This document shows, piece after piece, positions 44,664 to 55,682 of a stretch of DNA of 64,000 nt. The notes beneath the pieces were generated by a model that had not been told where the DNA came from, ran no database searches, and saw nothing but the letters and a program-made list of their open reading frames with translations. The stretch covers positions 4,650,001 to 4,714,000 of the forward strand of contig JAHCVI010000003.1 in the NCBI GenBank assembly GCA_019096155.1, in the 5' to 3' direction. The position numbers and the translations under genes are program-made. Every line of letters begins with the position of its first letter. Position 1 is the stretch's first letter. Origin of the DNA: Staphylotrichum longicolle (taxonomy: Eukaryota; Ascomycota; Sordariomycetes; Sordariales; Chaetomiaceae).

Positions 44664-45214
44664 TCAACTTCCCCCGTTTGCAACTCTGTTGTTGTTCCCT
44701 GTTGTCCGCAACCCAGGGCCTGGGTCTGGTATTTCGATCTTGTTGCCAGCCGCGTCTAGTACAAAGTGACGTGGTGGTAGCACTTGAACATCGCGAACTG
44801 GTTGGACATGATGGTACGTGTTGTGAACGTGGATATCACGGTAGATGTGCTCGTCAACTATCTCGTGTTGGTGTGGTCTGACCTGCTCATGGGTCACCGC
44901 TGCAAAAGTTTCAAGTCAGAAACGCCAACTTAGTCAGGATTCTTGTTGGAAGAAGGCTTATGAGGTTTACCTGGGGCATACGAGATGTCCTCATCGACGT
45001 GTTGGCTCTGGATTGATGTCTCGCCTCCCTGAGAGACTTCGCCGCCTTGAGATGTCTCGCGGTGCTGAGGTGTCTCGTGGCGCTGAGGCGTCTCGTGGCG
45101 CTGAGGTATCTCGCGGCGTTGAGCTGTCTTGCGGTCCTGAGATGTCTCAGCCTGAGTGGCAGGTGCTTCCTTGGCTTTCCTTTTCCGTCTCAAGGAGGAG
45201 ATTCTGGTCCCCAT
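44664..45214 (-). CDS. 'Allergen'-family His-rich protein, short paralogue (159 aa)
   Basis: Exon 1 45214..44971, a 71-nt intron (GTAAAC..TTTGCAG), exon 2 44899..44664. The start MGTRISSLRRKRKAKEAP is basic. Residues ~30-62 form an imperfect six-residue repeat (RREIPQ, RHETPQ, RHETPQ, HRETSQ, GGEVSQ, GGETS) encoded by 18-bp DNA repeats at about 45040-45145. Exon 2 reads VTHEQVRPHQHEIVDEHIYR, then YHHVQPVRDVQVLPPRHFV. That motif is shared with the divergent neighbour at 46414 (YHRTVQPVKDTQVLP), so the two are paralogues. A GTAAGT upstream of the start (near 45288) suggests a 5'-UTR intron. No signal peptide; a hydrophilic, stress-protein-like nature is inferred. Confidence 0.65.
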
Positions 45215-46413
45215 TGTGCTCAAAGTGTCCCAACTCACACCATATCGTTCTCTTCCTTCAAGAGTCTCGAATCTGACGTTACTTACCTTATGTAAGAGAG
45301 TCAATACAGATGTGTTGATGCCAAGGAAAGGGGCAAAGCTGGTGACGATATAGCGGAAGGTATACGAGGACGGGCTTTGACATAGCCCTCGGGATTCCCC
45401 ACTTCCCGATTCAGTGTCGATCCGACCATACGATTGGGACGTCGATGCACACACTTTTGACAACCTGGTTTTGTTCACTAGCCCGCGACTTGACGACCGG
45501 GGCCCTGGTCAAAATCTCGAACTCAACAGCAGAATGACATATTTAGACGGAGAAAAAACGTCCGGATCGGGAATCTCTTGGCTAACTCAGCTATTTTGAT
45601 CTTTTTCTTGCGCCGAAAATGAGAGCTGGGCTGTTGAGTGGGAAGTTCTTGGATGTGGAACCATGACCCCTGTCCGAAGAACCGCGCTAACAAACAAACC
45701 GGGCAGTCTTGAACTGTATGGAGCCCGAGGGAGCTCAGCATTGCCGGAGGTCACAGTGATCGGTCGATCCATTGCGACACGATCCGGCATTGGCTGTGTT
45801 CCAGCACGCTGGTAGGCTGCATGAGCTGACCCCACTGGACGAAATGGTCCGGCTCGTCCGGCAGACAGGGGAATTGCCGCCCGCGGGAAACCTTAATGGA
45901 GCAAAAGGCACTCTCTCCAGTCTCCATTGAGACAGTTTGTGGGTTCGTGGGTTAGTGAGTTAGTGGGTTAGTGGGTTGATGAACATCATACTGTGGCTAA
46001 AGAAAGCTGCCCAAGTGAAAAGTTGTAGACGTCATCCAAGAGCGTGAAGGGTCTACCTGTGGACTCAACTCGCCAGGTACGAGCGCTTGCCGAAGACTGC
46101 GCGCGAGACACGACCTACCCCGAGAGGATGAAATGCTCCGGAGATGTTGAGCACGTTGCTCGAGAAGACTGGATACCACTTGCGTAAACGATACCATTCT
46201 CCACAAAGTAGTTCCGACGATGAGATCATTAGATGAACCTACCGACTGTTGGATCGTTGGACGAGGTTTTTGCTTGTTATAAGCCCCCCTTCGCATCGCG
46301 TCAGCAACACCGTGTTATTGAGATTCCCATCACATCATCGACATTCGAAATCCAGATTCATTGAGATCATTCATATTTTCAGATTCACTCTTCACTCCCA
46401 CACTTAATTCACC
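45215..46413. other. Divergent promoter between the two 'allergen'-family genes
   Basis: 1.2 kb with no gene recognised. A short GTGGGTTAGTGAGTTAGT-type repeat occupies about 45939-45977. Confidence 0.5.
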
Positions 46414-47426
46414 ATGGACAGAGCCAAGCAAGCCATCCACGACATCAAGTCCAAGGCTGGTCATCACGACACGACCGTGCATGAGCGTGTTGCTCCGGCG
46501 GTGCAGCACGAGACCATCAAGCCTACTCAGCATGAAGAAGTCCAGACTGCCGTCGAGCAGGAGATCCACCAAGACCATTACCACCGCACCGTCCAGCCCG
46601 TCAAGGACACCCAGGTCCTGCCCGAGCAGCACAAGCACCGGGTGGTCGGGACCGAGCACCGCGAGTTCGACCACCGCAACCAAAGGGAGACTGAGCAGGC
46701 CTTGAAGGCCGAAGCTGCCAAGCTGCACGATGAGCGTGTCGTGACCGAAACCACCCACACCCAAAGCCGCGCCCCCACCGTCAAGGGCGAGCATTTCCAC
46801 CAGTCAGTTTGCCCCGGTTACATCTCACCAGTACTGGGTTTCGTAAAGACACTGACACTTGTCGAATTATTAGCCATGTCCACGAGACCATCCAGCCGGT
46901 GATCCAAAAGGAGGTGATCCAGCCCGAAGTCATCCACACCACGGTGCCCGTCCACGAGGTCCACCACTACGCCGCCAGCCACCACCCCACGTCGACCCTG
47001 CCCGCGGTCAGCATGGACGAGTTCAAGAGGAAGGGCGGCAAGCTGGGCGGCGCCGAGAGGAATGTCCACGAGTTTGAGGGGTGCCCTGAGACCGCGGGAG
47101 GCCACACGCACCAGGAGGGTGGGAACCGTAACCTGAATGCGGCCGGCACCGCGGGCACTGCTGGCACCGTCGGCGCCACTGGCGCCACTCGCACCGCTGG
47201 CACCGCTGGCACCACTGGCGCCACTCGCACCGCTGGTACTGCTGGCGCCGCTGGCGCCGCTGGCATCGCTGCCACCACTGCCGCCAATCGCGCCAGTGGC
47301 AGGGCGCGGAGCTCGTCGTCGTCGTCTGCGTCATCGCTGAGTGACACCGAAAGAAGGAGTGGCGCTGGTCTTGAGAAGAAGCCCAGCCTCGTTGACAAGC
47401 TGAACCCGTTCTCATCCTCAAAGTAG
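46414..47426 (+). CDS. 'Allergen'-family hydrophilic repeat protein (313 aa) with collagen-like Gly-x-x tract
   Basis: Exons 46414..46802 and 46874..47426; the 71-nt intron splits a His codon within EHFHHHVHETIQPVI. The protein is rich in His, Glu, Gln, Thr and Lys and lacks a signal peptide. Repeated short motifs (VHERVAPAVQHETIKP, YHRTVQPVKDTQVLP, TEHREFDHRNQ, HVHETIQPVIQKEVIQPEV) are typical of a fungal family usually annotated as 'allergen', with late-embryogenesis-like hydrophilicity. The conserved SMDEFKRKGGKLGG follows. Residues ~220-262 are a Gly-x-x series (GTAGTAGTVGATGAT and variants, with two Arg interruptions), then a polyserine stretch and an end EKKPSLVDKLNPFSSSK common in the family. 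Function unknown; desiccation or spore-related protection is often guessed. Confidence 0.8.
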
Positions 47427-49107
47427 ATCGGGCGCGAGAACAGCTGAGCTTTGGTAGGATCAAGGGGAAGAATGGCTTGAGGGAGGTCTCTACATGTACA
47501 TACTCTACGTGGTCTTTGCTTTTAGGTTGACTAGCATTTGAATTTCTGAACAGCTCAAGGTTCATTCCTAGAATCACTTCCTGGTGATGTATTTTCCCGT
47601 TGATCCTGATCCTCTTCTTTTGAAATGATATGACCACAACGCAAGCACAAGCCAAGCTTTAGTGCCCAGACAGCAAAATCATGAACTGAGGTACCAACAG
47701 AACCACATGCTGTCTATGTGAACCCACTTGGGCTTTTTGTGACAGAAACTCTCTATCCTTTCGGCAGCCTCAGTCCCGTCCCAGCCCTGTCTCCCAACCG
47801 CAACAATCTCTCTCGTTGAGGCCTCGGTCAACAGGGCTCTGCCGTTGCATATCGACAACGGACGGGGGAATGCGTGCTCATCACAGGCCGCTTTCAGCGT
47901 CATCCATGTGCTCACCCTGTCATGCAACCGGACGAATGCCTCCCCCGCGGCCATCTCACACCCCTCGAGTACCGGTCTCGGTCCCAGTTCGGGGAGGCGG
48001 CGCAGCGAGAGAACCCCGTGCCACTGCTGGATGCCGACAATACCCAAGAGATGGCCCGCGCAGACCGTATCTTGCAGGGTCGTCCACAGGAGTGTTGTTT
48101 TTGATGGTAAACCCCCCTCACTTGGGGCATCTGGACGGTCTGGTGGCTGATGGTGCGTAGAAAAGAACAGAGAAACTCAAAAACCAAAAGCCTGCCCTCT
48201 GTGTTGTGTTATGACATGGTCCTGTCGGCTGCTGCGCTGGATCACTAAGGTAGTTTCCAACGCTGCATGGACCACGCTACGACTTTGTTCTCCGGCACGC
48301 AGACATTTGTTGGACGAGAGGACGGCGCAGCTCAGAGGGCGAGACTCAGCAGAGGACAACAAGATTGGCGCCAAATCGGTTGCCGTCCTGCCGCCGTCTT
48401 CCGGAGGGAAGCCTCGGATTCTTCAGTGCCGCTTGTCCTCAAGCTCGGGGCAGATGACGGGCGGTGCTGGTTCGGCGGATGGATGGATCCGTCGTGGGTT
48501 CATGATGTCGGGCAATGGTGTGTACAAGGGTAGTTGGCTGTGCTGGAATGTTCATTTGGTGGCCCTGTTTCGAATACTGGATTGCTGCTGGTCTGTGAGA
48601 AAAAAATCGGCACCTCACAACTTGATCCAAGGGTATGGTCTGATCTTGGTGCAAATCTCGCAGGACATCTGCAGAATTGGCATGGTTGAGAGGCTTGAAG
48701 CCTCTTGCCGGTGGAATTTGATGGTCATGGCCCAATGCAATGCTAGTGAGGATGAAGGGAGGATTAACTCATCGTCGAGCTGGTTGGCCGAGGGCAAGGA
48801 AGGCAGGTGGAGCCACCATCCCGCCTGAGGGTCCCGGCGATGGATGTTCTCTGCGTTTCCACGTGGGGGCAGCTGCCAGTGGGCCCCGGGCAGGCAAGGG
48901 CGCCAAGATGCCACTGGGCCAAAAACGAACATCCCACGCAGCGACGAATCAACGAGGCCTCGAGTTGCGCTCGTCATACATTTTCGACAAAAACTTCCCC
49001 TTTTTCATCAGCGCTGCCCTTTGTTTCCATCTGGCCGCCGTCTTCGATGAGTTCCCCATAGAGAACATCCCGAACCCCCCCGCCCCTCCAGCGACCGACC
49101 GACAGCG
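47427..49107. other. Intergenic, upstream of SPF1
   Basis: 1.7 kb. Only the weak fragment at 47679-47954 was noted; otherwise no gene recognised. Confidence 0.35.
47679..47954 (-). CDS. Hypothetical fragment, 91 aa
   Basis: Open from ATG 47954 to the stop at 47679: MAAGEAFVRLHDRVSTWM, DEHAFPRPLSICNGRALL, ending MWFCWYLSS. The frame continues upstream with protein-like sequence (LLGIVGIQQWHGVLSLRRLP), so the true start or an upstream exon may be missing. No family recognised. Confidence 0.3.
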   Translation of the reverse strand: MAAGEAFVRLHDRVSTWMTLKAACDEHAFPRPLSICNGRALLTEASTREIVAVGRQGWDGTEAAERIESFCHKKPKWVHIDSMWFCWYLSS

Positions 49108-52100
49108 ATGGCGCCGCTCGTCGACAGCCCGCAGATTCGGGAGGCCGACCTGCTGCGGCCGCTGCCCCTGTACCAGCACGCCTACATCTGGCCCTTCGCC
49201 ATAATATGGCCCGTCTTCCTGCGCTACTACCTGACTCCGGAACTCTACGCGAAGCACATTGGCGCCCCCGAGTGGACCTTTGTCTGGACCGGCACCATCA
49301 TCACCTGCCAGACCCTCGTCTGGCTCTGCACCCACTGGAGCGTCAACCTCAACGCCACCTTCACCGCGAAGAGGGCCCGCTCCATCGACGATGCCCAGCT
49401 CATCAAGGTCATCCCCGCCGTGAACGCCGGCGTTGCTGACATCTGCAAGCTTGTGCGCGACAACGTGAGTAGTCCCTGCGCTCTTCCTCTCCCTGCCTTC
49501 CTCCCTCGCGCATCCAAGGGGCTGACACGACATCATCAGGTCGGAGGCAAGCCCAACATCTCGTTCCTGTTTCAGAAGCGCCGCTTTCTCTACAACCCCG
49601 ATACCAAGACCTTTGGCACCCTTGCCTACGACATTGATGCCGAGCCGCGGCCGAAGCTCGAAAAGTTCCAGAAGTCGAGGGGCATCGCGACCGCCTCCGA
49701 GCTTGAGCGCATCGAGCAGCACTATGGCACCAACACGTTCGATATCCCGGTTCCGACGTTCACCGAGCTCTTCAAGGAGCATGCCGTGGCGCCCTTCTTC
49801 GTGTTCCAGATCTTCTGCGTCGGCCTGTGGCTCCTGGATGAGTACTGGTACTATTCGCTCTTCACGCTGTTTATGCTCGTTATGTTCGAGAGTACCGTCG
49901 TGTGGCAGCGCCAGCGCACCCTGAACGAGTTCCGCAGCATGAGCATCAAGCCCTACGATATCTACGTCTTCCGCCTCGGAAAGTGGACCGAGATCCAGAG
50001 CGACAAGCTGTTGCCCGGCGATCTGGTGTCGGCCACACGCACAAAGGAGGATGGCGGCGTCGCCTGCGACATGATCCTGGTGGAGGGAACTGCGATCGTC
50101 AACGAGGCCATGCTTTCGGGCGAGAGTACCCCGCTGCTGAAGGATTCGATCCAGCTCCGCCCAGGCGATGCTCCCATTGACTCTGACGGCCTGGACAAGA
50201 ACTCGTTCCTCTGGGGCGGCACCAAGGTCCTCCAGATCACCCACGGTAACGCCGAGGAGGAGCGCCCCAAGATCGCCTCGGGTGTTCCTCCGCCTCCCGA
50301 CAATGGCGCCATGGCTATCGTCACAAAGACCGGGTTCGAGACTTCTCAGGGCAGCCTTGTGCGCACCATGATCTACTCGACTGAGCGCGTGTCGGCCAAC
50401 AACGTCGAGGCGCTGCTGTTCATCCTGTTCCTCCTCGTCTTTGCCCTGGCCGCCTCGTGGTACGTCTGGGACGAGGGTGTCCGCAAGGATCGCAAGCGCT
50501 CCAAGCTGTTGCTGGACTGCATCCTGATCGTCACCTCCGTCGTCCCCCCTGAACTACCCATGGAACTGAGCTTGGCCGTCAACACCAGCTTGTCTGCGCT
50601 TGCCAAGTTTGCCATCTTCTGTACCGAGCCCTTCAGAATCCCCTTCGCTGGTCGCATCGACGTGGCCTGCTTCGACAAGACTGGCACCCTGACCGGTGAG
50701 GACCTGGTTGTCGAGGGCATCGCTGGTCTTGGTCTTGGTCACTCAGGCACCGCCACGCCCGTCGAATCTGATGGCGCCCATAGCCGCATGACCAAGGTTC
50801 ACGACGCCGGCATGGAGACTACTCTTGTTCTTGCCACTGCCCATGCCCTCGTCAAGCTCGATGAGGGCGACATTGTCGGCGACCCCATGGAGAAGGCCAC
50901 CCTTACCGCATTGGGCTGGACTCTTGGAAAGAACGATACCTTGACAAACAAGTCCGCGAATGCGTCGGCCGCAGGAACCACGGGTACCGTCCAGGTCAAG
51001 CGCCGCTTCCAGTTCTCGTCTGCCCTCAAGCGCCAGAGCTCCGTGGCAACCATCAGCGCGACCGAAGCAAAGACGGGCAGGAAGCTCAAGGGCACATTCG
51101 TCGCTGTCAAGGGTGCGCCCGAGACCATCATGAAGATGCTCGTCACCATCCCCAAGGATTACGAGGAGACATTCAAGTACTTCACTCGCCGCGGGTCCCG
51201 CGTCCTGGCTCTTGCGTACAAGCAGCTTACTACCGAGGGTGAGCTTGGCGCCAGCAGAATCAACGACCTCAAGCGTGAAAACGTGGAGGCTGACCTCCAT
51301 TTCGCCGGTTTCCTCGTTCTTCAATGCCCCCTCAAGGAAGACGCCAAGGAGGCCGTCCGGATGCTTAACGAGAGCAGCCACCGTGTGGTCATGATCACTG
51401 GCGACAACCCGCTCACCGCTGTTCACGTCGCGAGGGAAGTCGAGATTGTCGACCGTGATGTTCTCATCCTGGACGCCCCCGAGCATAGCGAGCACGGCGA
51501 GGAGTCGCTCATCTGGCGCAGCGTCGATGATAAGATCCGCATTGATGTCGATCCCACCAAGCCAATTGACCCTCAAATCATCAAGACCAAGGATCTCTGT
51601 GTCACCGGCTATGCGCTCAGCAAGTTCAAGGACCAAGTTGGCTGGAAGACGCTCCTTCGGTATACCTGGGTCTACGCACGCGTCTCGCCCAAGCAAAAGG
51701 AGGATATCCTGCTCGGCCTGAAGGACATGGGCTACTACACGCTTATGGCTGGAGACGGCACCAACGATGTCGGCGCGCTCAAGCAGGCACACATTGGTGT
51801 TGCTCTGCTGAACGGCACCCAGGAAGACCTTACCCGCATCGCGGAGCACGCGCGTAACACCAAGATGAAGGATCTCTACCAGAAGCAAGTCGATCTGATG
51901 GCACGCTGGAACCAGCCCGCTCCTCCCGTCCCCGCGATGATTGCCCACTTGTACCCGCCCGGGCCGTCCAACCCGCACTATGAAAAGGCCATGGAGCGCG
52001 AGGCGCAGAAGAAGGGCGTCTCGGTCGAGCAGCTCGCCAAGGCCAACGAAACACATATTGAGACGGTCACCTCTCCAGCTGCCCAGCAGCTGCTCAACGC

Positions 52101-53201
52101 AGACCCGCGCAAGGCTAAGCAGGCAGAGGCGGCCAAAAAGGCGGCCGGGTTCGCCGACAAGCTGACGCAGTCGATGATGGACGCCGAGATGGACGACGAG
52201 CCGCCGGCGCTGAAGCTGGGCGACGCCTCGGTGGCCGCACCCTTCACGTCCAAGCTGCGCAACGTCATCGCCATCCCCAATATCATCCGCCAAGGCCGGT
52301 GCACGCTGGTGGCGACGATCCAGATGTACAAGATCCTGGCGCTCAACTGTCTCATCAGCGCGTACAGCTTGAGTGTTTTGTACCTCGAGGGCATCAAGTT
52401 TGGCGACGGCCAGATCACCATCAGCGGCATGCTCATGAGCGTGTGCTTCCTGTCCATCTCGCGCGCCCGCTCCGTCGAGGGCCTGTCCAAGGAGCGGCCG
52501 CAGCCCAACATTTTCAACTTTTACATCATCGGGTCCATCCTCGGGCAGTTTGCCGTGCATGTCGCCACGCTGATCTATGTTGCGCGGTATTGCGACGTGT
52601 TGGAGCCGTACGTTTTCCTCTCTCCCCTTTCCACCCAAGAAGATTAGCTAACATGTTTTGTCCCCCCAGCCGCTCCGAAGCGCCGGACCTCGAAGCCGAG
52701 TTCGCGCCCTCCCTCCTCAACTCGGCCGTGTACCTGCTCCAGCTCATCCAGCAAATCTCGACCTTCGCCGTCAACTACCAGGGCCGCCCCTTCCGCGAGT
52801 CCCTGTCCGAAAACAAGGGCATGTTCTACGGCATCGTGGGCGTCACGGCCATCGCGTTCGCCTGCTCGACCGAGCTCGTCCCGGAGCTCAACCAGGCCAT
52901 GAAGCTCGTCCCCTTCAAGGACGAGTTCAAGACGACCATCACGGCCGTCATGGTCCTCGACTACGCCGCGTGTTATGTGATTGAGGTGGTGCTCAAGTAC
53001 CTGTTCAGCGACCTCAAGGCGCGCGACATCGCGGAGCGGCGGCCCGAGCAGCTCGAGCGGGAGCGCGCGCGCAAGGCGGAGGAGGCGAAGGCCAAGGAGA
53101 TGGAGGAGGAGCGGAAGCAGATGGAGCAGGTGGCCGAGTTTGAGAGGAAGCTGGAGGAGAGGAAGGCGGCGGTCCGGGCGAGGTTTGAGAACCGTGCGTA
53201 A
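49108..53201 (+). CDS. SPF1: SPF1, endoplasmic-reticulum P5A-type ATPase
   Basis: Exons 49108..49464, 49540..52607 and 52670..53201 (introns of 75 and 62 nt) give 1318 residues, as expected for filamentous fungi. P5A ATPases remove misinserted tail-anchored and other moderately hydrophobic helices from the ER membrane. Visible marks: two N-terminal hydrophobic helices (YIWPFAIIWPVFLRYYL; FVWTGTIITCQTLVWL), the actuator motif MLSGESTPLLK, the P5A helix-4 signature VVPPELPMELSL, the phosphorylation motif CFDKTGTLTGED (Asp498), MITGDNPLTA, and the hinge AGDGTNDVGALKQAHIG. The last helices and a long charged, coiled tail (ERARKAEEAKAKEMEEERKQ) follow. No damage seen. Its 3' end converges on malate dehydrogenase. 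Confidence 0.96.
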
Positions 53202-53312
53202 AAGGAGGGGGATGTCTGAGAAAGGGGATGGGATGTCCTGGGTAAATCGTGCTGTGTCTGTTGTTGTGCAGTGGTTTGTTTGTACGAGTATAGAGGATAA
53301 ATAGATGGCGAG

Positions 53313-53360
53313 GTGCATACAAACAACAAGTGCATACAAACAACAAGTGCATACAAACAA
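53313..53360 (+). repeat. 17-bp tandem repeat, 2.8 copies
   Basis: GTGCATACAAACAACAA is repeated at 53313, 53330 and 53347 (the last copy ends after 14 bases). It lies about 110 nt after the SPF1 stop, between two convergent genes, probably in the 3' untranslated region. Confidence 0.95.
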
Positions 53361-53648
53361 GTACAGTACAGAATATGTGGCGCGTGGTTTGGGTGTGCCG
53401 ATTGTCAGGTCACAGCGGAATACATTGGGTAAAAGCACTTGGAGCGAACAGCACGGCATGTTTGATTCGTTGGTGGGTCAACAATTGAAATTGTCACGTT
53501 GCTAGTGTACAAGGTCACAAGACTCGCCGTCTTGCTTGCTTCGTTTGTGTGGACGCGGAAAGGGCAACACAAGCTCAGCACACCCCATCAGGGTGCTTGC
53601 TCGGTTCATCCGCACGGTCAATTCTTGCTAGCCTTCGTTCAAGGACAT

Positions 53649-54888
53649 TTAGTTGCCGGGGTTCTCGGCAACGAACTTCTTGCCCTTCTCAATGTTCTTC
53701 TTGAGGTCGGCGAAGCAGGCCTCGAGGAGCTTCTCCTCGACGGCGTCGACCTGGCCCACGGGCAGGATCTTCTCGACGCCGTTGGGGCCGAGCTCGACCT
53801 TGGAGCTGAAGAAGTCGATGCCCTGGTCCTTGTACAGGGGGCTGTCGACAAAGGTGGGCTCAATCACGCCCTTCTCGCCCTGGGCGGCGCGGAGGAGCGA
53901 CTCGGCCATGCGGGCACCGGCCATGGCCATGGACAGGGTGGCGGAGCCGGCGCCGTCCTTGGCCTTGACGACCTCGTCGCCGCCAAACTGGACGCGGTTG
54001 ACGAGCTTGTCGTTGGACGACAGCTCGGGGTGGTTGCTCTGGCTGAAGAGGGGCACGATGGTGACGCCGCTGTGGCCGCCGACGACGGTGATCTTCTCGT
54101 CGGCCGGGTCGGTGCCCTTGAGCTCGCTGACGAAGCGCGAGGCGCGGACGACGTCGAGGGTGGTGACGCCGAACAGGCGCTTGGGGTTGTAGACGCCCTT
54201 GGCCTTGAAGATCTCGGCGCAGATGGGGACGGTCGAGTTGACGGGGTTGCTGATGACCAGGATGTTGGCCTCGGGGCACGACTCGGCGCAGGCCTTGGCG
54301 AGGTCGCGGACGATGGAGGCGTTGGTGTTGAACAGGTCGTCACGGGTCATACCGGGCTTGCGGGGGACACCGGCGGGGATGAGGACGACCTCGGCGCCCT
54401 TGAGGGCGCTGGCCAGGCCCGAGGGGGTGGGCTCGTAGCCCTTGACGTTCGACTTGGTATTGACGTGCGAGACATCGGCGGCAACGCCTGGGGGTCTGTT
54501 AGCGAGGTGGATTCCCGGTTGGGGTTTCGAGGAGATCATGACGCACCAGGGGCGCCACGGATGTCGTAGAGGGCGAGCTCGGAGACCCGGGGGTTGAGCT
54601 TGAGGAGGAGGGAGAGCGGCTGGCCAATGCCACCGGCGGCACCGAGAACGGTGACCTTGGAGAGCTGTGTGAGGGAGACAAGTCAGCATGTGCACCTCAA
54701 GCGTGTCAATGCCATCAATGGCAGCTCCGAGAGCCTGCAAGGTGCCGGCTGCGTGGATGCAGGGACCGCGGGCATTTTAACAGGAATCACGCTGAATTGG
54801 AAATCGGGAGCTGCAGATGCTGGGGGCTGCTTACGTTGCGCGCCGACGCCGAGAAGGCGCGGGTCTGGATGCGGGAGGCCATGAACAT
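53649..54888 (-). CDS. MDH1: Malate dehydrogenase, mitochondrial
   Basis: NAD-dependent interconversion of malate and oxaloacetate in the TCA cycle. Exons 54888..54835, 54664..54547 and 54487..53649 give 336 residues; introns are 170 and 59 nt. The first exon encodes only the presequence (MFMASRIQTRAFSASARN), which argues for mitochondrial location, and the first intron separates it cleanly from the enzyme. The Rossmann loop is VLGAAGGIGQPLSLLLK, followed by YDIRGAPGVAADVSHV, AGVPRKPGMTRDDLFNTNA, VISNPVNSTVPI, KRLFGVTTLDVVRASRF, the catalytic VGGHSGVTIVPL (His-Asp relay) and GSATLSMAMAGARM. There is no peroxisomal PTS1 end (it ends ENPGN). Confidence 0.96.
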
Positions 54889-55682
54889 CTTGAATCGAGT
54901 GACCGTTGAAGCAGGTGACGACTAGCAAGGAGGGTGGTGGGGAGAAAAACAGAACAAGAGCAAAAAGGAAATGTCCTGCTGGAGAGAGTGGATGGCACCT
55001 GCTGCCAGTCCGTTGAGGTAAAAAAAGTTGTTCTGTTCCATCTTGGGCCTAGCGCCGTTGAGATGGCCCGAGCGTCAGCACCGACCCCGGCGAACACTCG
55101 GCAGGGTCGGACCTCGGAAAATGCCGCCCTGCTTGCCGCCCTGCTCCACCATTTCTTTCTAATGCTTGCATTTGGAATCTGCAGTGTTTCTGGATTTTTC
55201 AATTGCAACTGACGGCCCATTTCGGTTTCCCGTTCCCCCGCAACTCCAGACATCCCAAGCTTGTGACGCCGCAGGCTCCACTGCTTCCCCAGACATGTCT
55301 TGGCAGCTATTCAGAGCCTCTCGGAGGTCGGTTTTGTTGTCATCTGGGATTTTGGCCTTTGAACCTGTTAGGGAAATCTCGTGGTGTTGATGGATCTGTC
55401 AACGCTCTGTCGCTTCCCTGTCAGCATGCTGCCAAGCAAGCCCCTCACAGATTCCGCCCAGGCAGAGCCTGGTGAGAATGTCCTGCAAGGGCTCACCAAT
55501 CCACACAAGGCTGAGCTGCAGGCTAGCCCAGCACAGCACAGCCGCCCACCGCCTCTTCGAGACGTGACCATGAAGCCACCAAGCCGTGGAGGGACATAAC
55601 GACTGTCGGCCGCGAAGCCATCCCTTTGAACAAATGAGAAATCTAGCATCTACTGACACTCAAACGCACTCCTCCATCCAGC
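54889..55682. other. Divergent promoter between malate dehydrogenase and HET gene
   Basis: No gene recognised. Confidence 0.4.

Noticed and set aside
48949..52638. Long minus-strand open frames (431 and 631 codons)
   Set aside because: Mirror images of the SPF1 coding region, with repetitive Leu/Asp/Val composition and no family motifs.
53499..54569. 356-codon plus-strand open frame
   Set aside because: Antisense to malate dehydrogenase, which has complete motifs and splice sites.
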